This document shows, piece by piece, positions 1-5,858 of a stretch of 7,196 bases of DNA. Source of the DNA: a bacterium. Lineage in GTDB: Bacteria > Spirochaetota > JAHITG01. The notes under the pieces were generated by a model. It made no database searches, was not told the DNA's origin, and saw nothing but the letters and a program-made list of their open reading frames with translations. Position numbers and translations under genes: made by a program. Location of the stretch: NCBI GenBank assembly GCA_028711675.1, contig JAQTRT010000165.1:1-7196 (forward strand), read 5' to 3'. Within the stretch, counting starts at the first letter, position 1, and every line of letters starts with the position of its first letter.

Positions 1-333
1 AAAATCGTCCTGAACGAAGTGGATGATGTGGATACACTGATATTCGACGAGATCGACGTGGGGATCGGAGGAAAGACATCTGATATCGTGGGGAAAAAAA
101 TGCATTTCTTAAGCCGGTCCAAGCAGATCATCTGCATCACGCATCAGGCCCAGATCGCGCGGTACGGGGAGAAGCATTTTTACGCCAGCAAAGAAGTGGT
201 ACAGGACAGGACCTTCACCCGTCTCAGAGACCTTCCGGACAGTGACCGTGTCCATGAGATCGCCCGCATGATATCCGGGGATAAGATAACGGAAACCACG
301 CTCCAGCACTCAAGAGAGCTGCTCAGTATCTGA
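1..333 (+). CDS. recN: DNA repair protein RecN, C-terminal part (5' end outside window)
   Basis: RecN is an SMC-like ATPase of double-strand break repair, acting with RecA in the cytoplasm. Only the last 110 codons are present; the frame is open from base 1, and the family is usually about 550 residues. The Walker B segment TLIFDEIDVGIGG is at residues 12-24 of the fragment. It is followed by the switch-histidine segment ICITHQAQIA and the typical RecN ending with EIARMISG and TETTLQHSRELL. The upstream part with the P-loop, coiled coils and ABC signature would lie left of the window. An internal GTG at 19 is not a real start, because the open frame and the RecN match continue upstream of it. 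The stop TGA (331-333) directly abuts the stop of the opposing VWA gene. The family assignment is very secure. Confidence 0.96.
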   Translation, partial: KIVLNEVDDVDTLIFDEIDVGIGGKTSDIVGKKMHFLSRSKQIICITHQAQIARYGEKHFYASKEVVQDRTFTRLRDLPDSDRVHEIARMISGDKITETTLQHSRELLSI

Positions 334-2280
334 TCAGTGTTTGATCATCTCTTCATCAGACGGAATATGGTATTTTTTAAAATGAGTCTCTATAGGTATA
401 GCGAAAAATTCATTGTCTGCCATGAGGATCAGGCTGCTCGTGTAATCGTTATCCGGGCTTTTATTGGTCATCCGGATCCAGACGTTGAACAGCTTCTCGC
501 GTTCGGGTTCAAGGATAAAATGATCGGGTTTGATGCTGATATGAGCCGGACTGTTCGTTCTGCCGGAAGAAAAAAGGCCCAGGGAAAAGACCTTCACAGG
601 GGCTTGGTCCGGCAGGGACGAGACGCAATGAAAAGACTGGTAATAGTCCATCCCCGCCCCGGCTGGATTAAAAGTGATGCGGGAAGGCGTTATTTTTATG
701 TTACGGCCCTTTTTATCCAGGACCATGAAATTTTTATACAGCTCCCGGGAAAAAGTTTCCGCGTACAGGTTCTTCCCGCGGACACGGAAGACCACGCTGT
801 ACTCCCCGGGTTCATGATGAAAAAAATAGTTCTTATATAAACCGTCATTCTTCCGGCCGTCGTTGTGGAGACCGTCATCGTAAAGATCCATAACTAACCG
901 CTCTTTTCCCCGGTTGATAAGGGCTGTAATCTTGGCCCCTGTTATGGGAAGATCATCCTGAAAAGCCAGGACGGACATTTCCACAGGTTCTTCACGGCTG
1001 AACATTTTTTTCGGCAGAAAAGAAGTAACAGCCAGGGCTGAATTGATAAAACCCTGGAAAGAAACTTTATTATTCCTGTTATGGCTGTTCAGGAACCGGA
1101 AAACGTAAATATTCTCTTCAAGATCACGAAGATCAAAGAACTGAAAACGGCTGAACTTACTGAGGTTAAACTGTTTTTTTTCCGGTACCATTTTTATCAC
1201 CACATCTCCTTCTTCCCAGAAGGCAAAGAGGTTCATCTTTTTCATGCTCCTGTCAGGAGAGAATGTGATGTTCGTGGCCTGACCGGGTCTCAGGACCAGT
1301 TCGGATGAAAAAAAGACCTTCCGGTTCACTTCGCGGTTGATAATCTCACTGTATACATTCTGGATCTTGAAACTGTCAGGGATCTTAAAATATTCTCCGC
1401 CGGTACTTTCCGCTATTTCATTAAGGAAAACATTGTTCACGTTCTGTTTCAACCCTACGGTGTACACGGAAGTCTGAAAGTCCCTGAACTTAAGATGGTT
1501 CTTAAAATAAGGGGCTGTGTTCTCTCCGTCTGTCAGGAGGATCACGATGGTCCGGCACTCTTTGCCGGCCTTTTTCAGTTCTTCCAGGGCTTTATCCAGG
1601 CCATCGCCGATATTGGTCTCGCCATTGGCATCGATAAGGGCCAGGGCTTTTTCCAGAAGATACAGGTTTTCGATACCGGTCAGCGGTATCAGCGTCTGTG
1701 CTTCGGAACTGAAACGCACAAGGCTGAATTTCCGGATCACACCGCTGGCCTGGGCATACTGGATAATATGACGGATGGCTCTTTGCCTGAAATTCGGCTG
1801 GTCATTCAAATACATACTGGAAGATGTATCCACCACTAAAATAAGGTTTAGGGAAGGAGTTTGGTATGTTACCAGGTCCTTTCTGGTCATTTCCAGGATT
1901 GTTCGGTTTTCCCGGAGCACTCTGATGGTCAGCGGATATGTCCCGTCCTTTTTCTGATAAGGCAGGCGCGGTACATAGATCCTGTAATGGTCATAGGTGT
2001 TCTGGAACATGAAATTCTTAACATCCCTGCTGCCGATGGAAAAAGTGAAGTTCTTTTCGGAAAAAAAGAAGAGGTTCCGGCCTTGGTCGTCTTTCAGGGA
2101 AAAAGAAAAAGAAAGGCTTCCGGGATCATTGTAAGCCCCGGAGATGTTCTCAATTACTTTAAAATTGACGATACTGCTGGGTTGATAATCCATCCTTTCA
2201 TCAAGGGGGTTATAGGAAAAAAGGGATAAAGGTAATAAGGTAAAAAGAAGAAAGAAGGGGGATTTAACGGCTTTCATCAT
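334..2280 (-). CDS. Exported VWA-domain protein with CLCA-like beta-sandwich regions
   Basis: This 648-residue protein begins with a basic stretch and a hydrophobic core (about residues 8-22), which looks like a signal peptide, so it is probably secreted or periplasmic. Residues 40-140 look beta-rich. A VWA domain spans about 144-317 with all MIDAS elements visible: DTSSS at 151-155, T222 in GETNIGDGL and D251 in LLTDGEN. VWA domains bind protein partners through a divalent metal. After it come a beta-rich stretch (about 325-420) and an Ig-like region (about 424-518) with the acidic motif LYDDGLHNDGRKNDGLY at 466-482. A last beta-rich segment covers 528-634. I see no C-terminal anchor, sortase motif or second membrane segment. 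The start ATG shares its A with the stop of the upstream propeller gene (TAATG); a second ATG follows at once, and there is no clear Shine-Dalgarno, so re-initiation is likely. The exact function is unknown. Confidence 0.9.
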   Translation of the reverse strand: MMKAVKSPFFLLFTLLPLSLFSYNPLDERMDYQPSSIVNFKVIENISGAYNDPGSLSFSFSLKDDQGRNLFFFSEKNFTFSIGSRDVKNFMFQNTYDHYRIYVPRLPYQKKDGTYPLTIRVLRENRTILEMTRKDLVTYQTPSLNLILVVDTSSSMYLNDQPNFRQRAIRHIIQYAQASGVIRKFSLVRFSSEAQTLIPLTGIENLYLLEKALALIDANGETNIGDGLDKALEELKKAGKECRTIVILLTDGENTAPYFKNHLKFRDFQTSVYTVGLKQNVNNVFLNEIAESTGGEYFKIPDSFKIQNVYSEIINREVNRKVFFSSELVLRPGQATNITFSPDRSMKKMNLFAFWEEGDVVIKMVPEKKQFNLSKFSRFQFFDLRDLEENIYVFRFLNSHNRNNKVSFQGFINSALAVTSFLPKKMFSREEPVEMSVLAFQDDLPITGAKITALINRGKERLVMDLYDDGLHNDGRKNDGLYKNYFFHHEPGEYSVVFRVRGKNLYAETFSRELYKNFMVLDKKGRNIKITPSRITFNPAGAGMDYYQSFHCVSSLPDQAPVKVFSLGLFSSGRTNSPAHISIKPDHFILEPEREKLFNVWIRMTNKSPDNDYTSSLILMADNEFFAIPIETHFKKYHIPSDEEMIKH

Positions 2281-3704
2281 TATTTATTTAAAAATGAACC
2301 GTAAACGATTCGGTTCGCGCTGATGAGTTTATCCGGAACTGTCTTCAGGGAAAGCGCAGTGATGCTGCCGTTCTCGGACCCAAAGATGATCTCCAACTGC
2401 TTATCCCGGTTGATATCAGCCAGGACCGGCGAGGAGGAGATGGAGTTTCCCGTAAAATAAGGCCGGACCAGGTCCTTGCCGTTCTGTCCGTTCAGGATAT
2501 ATACATTACCGTTCCGGGAAGTCAGGACAAGGTCATCGCTGGTATCGTTGTTCATATCGAACACGGCAGGCGATGATGTGAATGCGTCTTGGGATTTCGT
2601 GTCATACGACCAGGCTGATTTTAGTGTGGCACTGGAGAAGGTTCGGACCGTCCCGTTCTGTAAAGGCACAACAAGCAGAGGCTGGATGGGATTATTGATA
2701 ATGACGGGCGTGGATACGATCCCTGAACCTGTATTGACGGAAGCGATGATCCTGCCTGTGCGACTGTTGATTTTATAAATAGTCCCCTGTTCGTCGCCGA
2801 TGAAGAACGTGGTCTTATCCAGGCTGACGGCTGAGGAATTAACCGGTCCTTCTGTTGCTGTTTCCCATATCTTCGAGCCTGTTCGTCCGTCTATCCCGTA
2901 TACGGTATTTTCCGGAGAGCCGATGACCAGGTCGCTGATTCCGTCCTGGTTGATATCCATAGCCAGAGGTGTTGAAAAGAAACGGCCTTTTGTGGCTTTT
3001 GTCTTCCAGATCAGCCATCCCCGGTCGCCGTCAAAAGCGTACAGTTTCCCGTCCTCAGCACCTACGACGATATCCAAGACCTCATCTCCGTTGATCTTCA
3101 GGACCAGGGGAGTGGAAATAACAGGGCTGTCCAGGTCCTGCCTGATGGTGGACCAGATACAGCGTTTATCGCTGTCGAGCAGATAAAGTCTGTTCTCCCC
3201 GGTAGCCAGGACGATGTGTTTCTCCCTGGATGACCTTTGCAGAAGGACGGGCGAAGCCAGGAGCGGGCTTTCCGTTTCAAAGAAAAAATGGCGTTTGCCG
3301 GTGAAACCGTCAAGGCTGTATAATTTTCCGTCCGATGAGTTTACGATCACATCATTGACGTGGTCATTATTAATATCCGCGACCAGGGGCGTGGAATAAA
3401 CAGGGGCCAGTGTCCTGTATTCCCAGAGCTGGTCCAGTGTCATATTCTGGATCCGGACAGGTCTCACATACTTAAAACCGAGGAATCCGGACAAGAGCAG
3501 AGCTGTGAGGTTGAACACGACAAGGAGGATCCTGATCGTTCTCCGGGAAAGGGCGGGTAAGGGGAAATGGAAAGGTATCTGGAACTTGAATCCTTTCCGG
3601 CTTATCTTGATATCCATCTTTTGGAGGAAATCATCCACGTCCTTGTTAAAATCGGTCAAACCCACAAGTTCATAGGACAAATTCGGTTTTTCATTTTCGA
3701 ACAT
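2280..3704 (-). CDS. Membrane-anchored eight-repeat FG-GAP/PQQ-like beta-propeller protein
   Basis: This 474-residue protein has a cytoplasmic-looking N-terminus (1-56, basic near 52-58) and one membrane helix at about 59-77. A large C-terminal region (about 92-474) is predicted to lie outside the cytoplasm. That region contains eight repeats of about 46 residues starting with S-T/S-P near 104, 150, 197, 244, 290, 331, 377 and 424. Each repeat continues with hydrophobic strands and a G-x-(L/V)-Y-x-(L/I)-(D/N)-G-x-x-G element; several end in IW(S/K/E)T. Calcium-loop-like DxNxDxxxD sequences occur at 110-118 and 250-258, with degenerate copies near 205, 383 and 430. Eight repeats suggest a closed eight-bladed propeller, as in PQQ-domain proteins. 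I see no dehydrogenase features, so a scaffold or binding role is more likely than catalysis. The BamB family is an alternative comparison, but this protein has a membrane helix rather than a lipobox. No good Shine-Dalgarno precedes the ATG. It is coupled to the VWA gene downstream. Confidence 0.9.
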   Translation of the reverse strand: MFENEKPNLSYELVGLTDFNKDVDDFLQKMDIKISRKGFKFQIPFHFPLPALSRRTIRILLVVFNLTALLLSGFLGFKYVRPVRIQNMTLDQLWEYRTLAPVYSTPLVADINNDHVNDVIVNSSDGKLYSLDGFTGKRHFFFETESPLLASPVLLQRSSREKHIVLATGENRLYLLDSDKRCIWSTIRQDLDSPVISTPLVLKINGDEVLDIVVGAEDGKLYAFDGDRGWLIWKTKATKGRFFSTPLAMDINQDGISDLVIGSPENTVYGIDGRTGSKIWETATEGPVNSSAVSLDKTTFFIGDEQGTIYKINSRTGRIIASVNTGSGIVSTPVIINNPIQPLLVVPLQNGTVRTFSSATLKSAWSYDTKSQDAFTSSPAVFDMNNDTSDDLVLTSRNGNVYILNGQNGKDLVRPYFTGNSISSSPVLADINRDKQLEIIFGSENGSITALSLKTVPDKLISANRIVYGSFLNK

Positions 3705-3774
3705 AGATACTTTTTTATCGGCAGATGAAAAAAAATGAAAAGGGAGTAAAAAGCCTCTTTCTTAAAAGAATTGC

Positions 3775-3802
3775 TTGATTTTTATATTTGTTTGGGTATA
3801 AT
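3775..3802 (+). promoter_or_regulatory. sigma70-like promoter of the 152-residue protein gene
   Basis: A -35-like TTGATT (3775-3780) and a perfect -10 TATAAT (3797-3802) are separated by 16 bases. Transcription should begin near 3808-3811, at or almost at the ATG of the next gene (3811). The in-frame TAA at 3799-3801 lies inside the -10 box, so translation cannot start further upstream. The placement implies a leaderless mRNA. Confidence 0.65.
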
Positions 3803-3810
3803 TCAATGAT

Positions 3811-4269
3811 ATGGAGCAGAAAGAATTCAAGCATGTGAAATATAATCCTGATAAGTTCAAGATCAAATACAACGACATCGTTTTCAAGGATATCAATGAA
3901 TTCGTCGTGGACCTTGGAAACATCTTCACCCTGATGAGTAAGGCGTTTCAGGATTTTAAAGCGGATTCCAGCCTGATGACCGGGGAAGAGATGAAACAGC
4001 AACTGGAGGTCATAGCCAGCACATTAAAATGCATGAAAGATGACCTGGAGAAAAGGCTGGATTATATCACGGATACGAACCAGGTCTCCGAGACCGTGAC
4101 AGGCAAGGTCAGATCCAAGCTCCTCCAGCTTAACGCTCTGAGCCGTTCCATAGATTTTTCCAAGGATACGGCGAACAACCTGGATATCCTTACCGAATTC
4201 TATTACAAACGTGTCTTGGAAGAAAAAGTGGCAGTCACGGGAAAATTTTTTTCCAAAAAGAAAGAATAA
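3811..4269 (+). CDS. Hypothetical cytoplasmic protein, 152 residues, helical and charged
   Basis: I do not recognise this protein. It has no signal peptide or membrane segment and is rich in Lys, Asp and Glu. The first 30 residues are basic and aromatic and look beta-like (repeated K-F/Y patterns). From about 30 to 140 the sequence has the heptad-like hydrophobic spacing of long helices, possibly coiled coil. The tail is basic (SKKKE). There is a single cysteine, in TLKCMKDD, and no metal or nucleotide motif is visible. ATG 3811 is chosen because an in-frame TAA at 3799-3801 blocks any earlier start and a good promoter ends 8 bases before it; there is no Shine-Dalgarno sequence. The gene is divergent from the propeller/VWA unit and converges on the flippase-like gene with only 15 bases between stops. 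It may be coregulated with the propeller/VWA unit through the shared 106-base spacer, but that is only inference. Confidence 0.8.
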   Translation: MEQKEFKHVKYNPDKFKIKYNDIVFKDINEFVVDLGNIFTLMSKAFQDFKADSSLMTGEEMKQQLEVIASTLKCMKDDLEKRLDYITDTNQVSETVTGKVRSKLLQLNALSRSIDFSKDTANNLDILTEFYYKRVLEEKVAVTGKFFSKKKE

Positions 4270-4284
4270 GCCTTTCCGGCAGCT

Positions 4285-5379
4285 TCAATCGATATGCGGT
4301 TTGATGTTCTTGTCGAATACTTCTTTGTTCGGGATCAGCATCTTTATCTCTTTGATACCGATGAACTTCAGCGTTACAAAAGCTCCCACGATCATGCTGA
4401 CGATCGTGGAAAAGAACCTCCAGAGAACGGTGTAGATCCCCAGTATGGACGAGGGGATGAGGTCCGCGAAAAAGGTCATGAAACTGATCTCGATAAAACC
4501 GCTGCCGCCCGGTGTGGGGATGAAATACATGATGAAGTGGATAACGATCTGGGTGATAATGGCAAAAAAGATAAGATGCCCGAGATTGATCTTGATCTGG
4601 GGATACAGGAAATAAAGCAGGAAAGGCGCGATCAGGAACTGGCTGATGATGATGAGCAGGGTGAAGAAAAACCCGCCGAACAGCTTGGCCTTATGGTATT
4701 TCCAGCAGCTGATGTTGATCTCGTTGAAAGCGTCGATCTCCTTCACGATAAGGCTGATCCAGTGCTTGTACCTTTCTTTGGAGATGAGCTTGACCTTCTT
4801 TAAAAGGGTGATGATAAGAATGGAGAACCTCTTCAGTATCTTGGGCTTGACCAGGAGGTAGATATAACCCAGGAGCAGGAGGAAGGATATAATAAGGCTG
4901 TAGATGAAAAAAGTGGAAAGGAGCTTTGAGGCAAGGAGGCTGGGTCTGAACAGGATGCAGATAGGCGTTGCCAGGCCCAGGGCAAAGAGCGTAAGGCTGA
5001 GCCTGAGGAATGAGATAGCCGTACCTTTCCCCACTCCGATGCCGTTCTGGTACATGATATAAATAAGGGAAGCGGCCCCGCCGCTCTGGAAAGGAGTGAT
5101 GCCGGAAAAGAAAAGGTTTGAGAGAATGGCATAAAAGGCGGCTTTAAACCTGATCCGGGCATGGCCGATGCCTGCGATCAGCTGGAGTTTGAAGATTTCC
5201 ATGAGCCAGTTCACGACAATAAGGCCCAGCAGGACCAGGATATCGGTTCTTCTTATCGTCTGCAGGGCCTTAAGAGTATCCTGGTTGAACGTGCGGAACA
5301 GGATGATGACGACAGTGAGGACCGTGATCAACAGGAATAACAGGATCCCAAGCTTTATTGAATATTTGCCTTTCTTCAT
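4285..5379 (-). CDS. Flippase-like integral membrane protein (LPG_synthase_TM / UPF0104 family)
   Basis: This 364-residue polytopic protein has about eight hydrophobic segments, near 9-28, 46-60, 78-91, 118-144, 154-177, 231-258, 265-288 and 315-338. Two family hallmarks are visible. One is N88 followed by SGITPFQSGG (92-101). The other is FIPTPGGSGFIE (286-297), the P-x-P-G-G-x-G-x-x-E signature. The family comprises the membrane half of MprF/lysylphosphatidylglycerol synthase and stand-alone relatives thought to move lipids or lipid-linked sugars across the inner membrane. No aminoacyl-transferase domain is attached, so this is the stand-alone form and its substrate is unknown. Its ATG follows the stop of the 57-residue membrane protein by 6 bases and has no good Shine-Dalgarno, so it is probably translated by coupling. 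It converges on the helical hypothetical gene. Confidence 0.92.
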   Translation of the reverse strand: MKKGKYSIKLGILLFLLITVLTVVIILFRTFNQDTLKALQTIRRTDILVLLGLIVVNWLMEIFKLQLIAGIGHARIRFKAAFYAILSNLFFSGITPFQSGGAASLIYIMYQNGIGVGKGTAISFLRLSLTLFALGLATPICILFRPSLLASKLLSTFFIYSLIISFLLLLGYIYLLVKPKILKRFSILIITLLKKVKLISKERYKHWISLIVKEIDAFNEINISCWKYHKAKLFGGFFFTLLIIISQFLIAPFLLYFLYPQIKINLGHLIFFAIITQIVIHFIMYFIPTPGGSGFIEISFMTFFADLIPSSILGIYTVLWRFFSTIVSMIVGAFVTLKFIGIKEIKMLIPNKEVFDKNIKPHID

Positions 5380-5385
5380 TCAAAA

Positions 5386-5559
5386 TTATGATCGGAATAA
5401 ATCCCTCAGATAAAGTCCGATGATCAGGAGCAGGTTGATGACTTCAACGCGGTTCAGGATCAGGGTTTTGACTTCGCGGTAATTGGGGAAAAAGAACATG
5501 AGGATCAGCAGGACCGTGGCGATGAAAACAACGATCTGAGTGAATACGTTTTTTTGCAT
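5386..5559 (-). CDS. Small two-helix membrane protein, 57 residues
   Basis: The frame ATG (5559) to TAA (5386) encodes 57 residues and is preceded by a strong Shine-Dalgarno, GGGAGGT, with 5 bases to the ATG. This is the best ribosome binding site in the window, together with that of the comF-like gene. The protein starts MQKNVFTQ, has a hydrophobic helix at about residues 9-24 (ending FFFP), and a short charged loop around NYREVKTLILNR. A second hydrophobic stretch covers about 38-50, and the tail YLRDLFRS is basic. It ends 6 bases before the flippase-like gene, which lacks its own ribosome site. The two are probably one operon, and the small protein may be a partner or regulator of the flippase-like protein. 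I do not recognise a family. The alternative is a leader ORF that serves mainly to couple translation. Confidence 0.75.
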   Translation of the reverse strand: MQKNVFTQIVVFIATVLLILMFFFPNYREVKTLILNRVEVINLLLIIGLYLRDLFRS

Positions 5560-5564
5560 GAGAT

Positions 5565-5571
5565 ACCTCCC
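5565..5571 (-). promoter_or_regulatory. Ribosome binding site of the 57-residue membrane protein
   Basis: On the minus strand, GGGAGGT lies 5 bases before ATG 5559. It supports this short reading frame as a real gene. Confidence 0.8.
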
Positions 5572-5600
5572 GGCTGTTTGGTTTTTAGATCCTTTCAGGA

Positions 5601-5624
5601 ACCGATACTGTAAAATGTATCGGT
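5601..5624 (-). promoter_or_regulatory. Hairpin or operator in the leader of the small-membrane-protein/flippase unit
   Basis: ACCGATAC (5601-5608) and GTATCGGT (5617-5624) form a perfect 8-bp inverted repeat around an 8-base A/T-rich loop. It lies about 40 bases upstream of ATG 5559 and just downstream of the predicted transcription start near 5633. It could act as a 5' stabilising stem-loop in the mRNA or as a binding site for a dimeric repressor. No U-tract follows, so it is not a typical terminator. Confidence 0.5.
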
Positions 5625-5639
5625 AAAATTATGAAATTA

Positions 5640-5667
5640 AATATAACGAATTTTATTCCAATGGCAA
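5640..5667 (-). promoter_or_regulatory. Probable promoter of the small-membrane-protein/flippase unit
   Basis: On the minus strand, TTGCCA (5662-5667) and TATATT (5640-5645) are separated by 16 bases. Transcription would start near 5633, about 74 bases upstream of ATG 5559, leaving a leader that contains the 5601-5624 hairpin. The surroundings are A/T-rich, so chance matches are possible. Confidence 0.45.
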
Positions 5668-5697
5668 TGTTTTTATGCCTGTAATATGTCGCCAAAC

Positions 5698-5735
5698 AGA
5701 ATGAGGCCATGAAGTATTTCCCTTTTACTCATTCT
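5698..5735. repeat. Inverted repeat with 8-bp arms in intergenic spacer
   Basis: AGAATGAG (5698-5705) is the exact reverse complement of CTCATTCT (5728-5735), with 22 bases between. It sits between the comF-like gene's 3' end and the promoter of the small membrane protein. It could end transcription from comF or bind a regulator, but there is no clear U-tract on either strand. Confidence 0.35.
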
Positions 5736-5757
5736 CGGTCTGCATCGATTTAAGGAA

Positions 5758-5855
5758 CTTAGTTATTGGTTATGAGTCCATGGTATAAAACTATGCTTAA
5801 GATCAGACAAACTTTATACAAGTACTAATAACCAACTAACCAAGAACTAATAACG
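5758..5855. repeat. Imperfect palindrome made of degenerate seven-base repeats
   Basis: TTGGTTATGAGT (5766-5777) pairs with ACTAATAACCAA (5824-5835) with one mismatch; TTAG (5759-5762) can extend this by pairing with CTAA (5836-5839). Inside it, GTATAAA (5783-5789) pairs perfectly with TTTATAC (5813-5819). The right arm is a degenerate tandem repeat of AAC(C/T)AA(T/C/G): units at 5823-5829, 5830-5836, 5838-5844 and 5845-5851, with one extra base at 5837. The left arm carries two such units on the opposite strand (5758-5771). It begins directly downstream of the comF-like stop codon and may serve as its 3' structure or be a remnant of a small repeat element. Confidence 0.45.
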
Positions 5856-5858
5856 GTT

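Noticed and set aside
337..840. Plus-strand open frame of 167 codons just after recN
   Set aside because: It is antisense to the well-supported VWA gene and shows no recognisable domain or ribosome site.
1495..2229. Plus-strand open frames opposite the VWA domain
   Set aside because: They mirror the codon pattern of the VWA coding strand and carry no protein family features.
2280..3704. PQQ-dependent dehydrogenase
   Set aside because: The repeats resemble PQQ/FG-GAP blades, but the protein is too short and no catalytic or haem-binding signature is visible.
3759..3770. Short palindrome TTCTT-AA-AAGAA in the divergent spacer
   Set aside because: The arms are only 5 bases long and A/T-rich, which is expected by chance.
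3705..3774. Minus-strand promoter for the propeller gene
   Set aside because: Only weak candidates exist, for example TTTTCA, 16 bases, GATAAA, or TTGAAT with poor -10 partners; the spacer is too A/T-rich to choose one.
4294..4803. Long open frame on the plus strand (169 codons) rich in Asp, Glu and Lys
   Set aside because: It lies wholly antisense to the flippase-like gene, has low-complexity charged composition typical of the complement of a hydrophobic coding sequence, and has no ribosome site.
5631..5681. Possible 17-codon plus-strand leader peptide starting at ATG 5631
   Set aside because: It has no ribosome site and no downstream plus-strand gene, and it overlaps the minus-strand promoter.
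5690..5760. Possible tRNA or small RNA in the 299-base spacer
   Set aside because: I found no cloverleaf, T-loop consensus or terminator with a U-tract.
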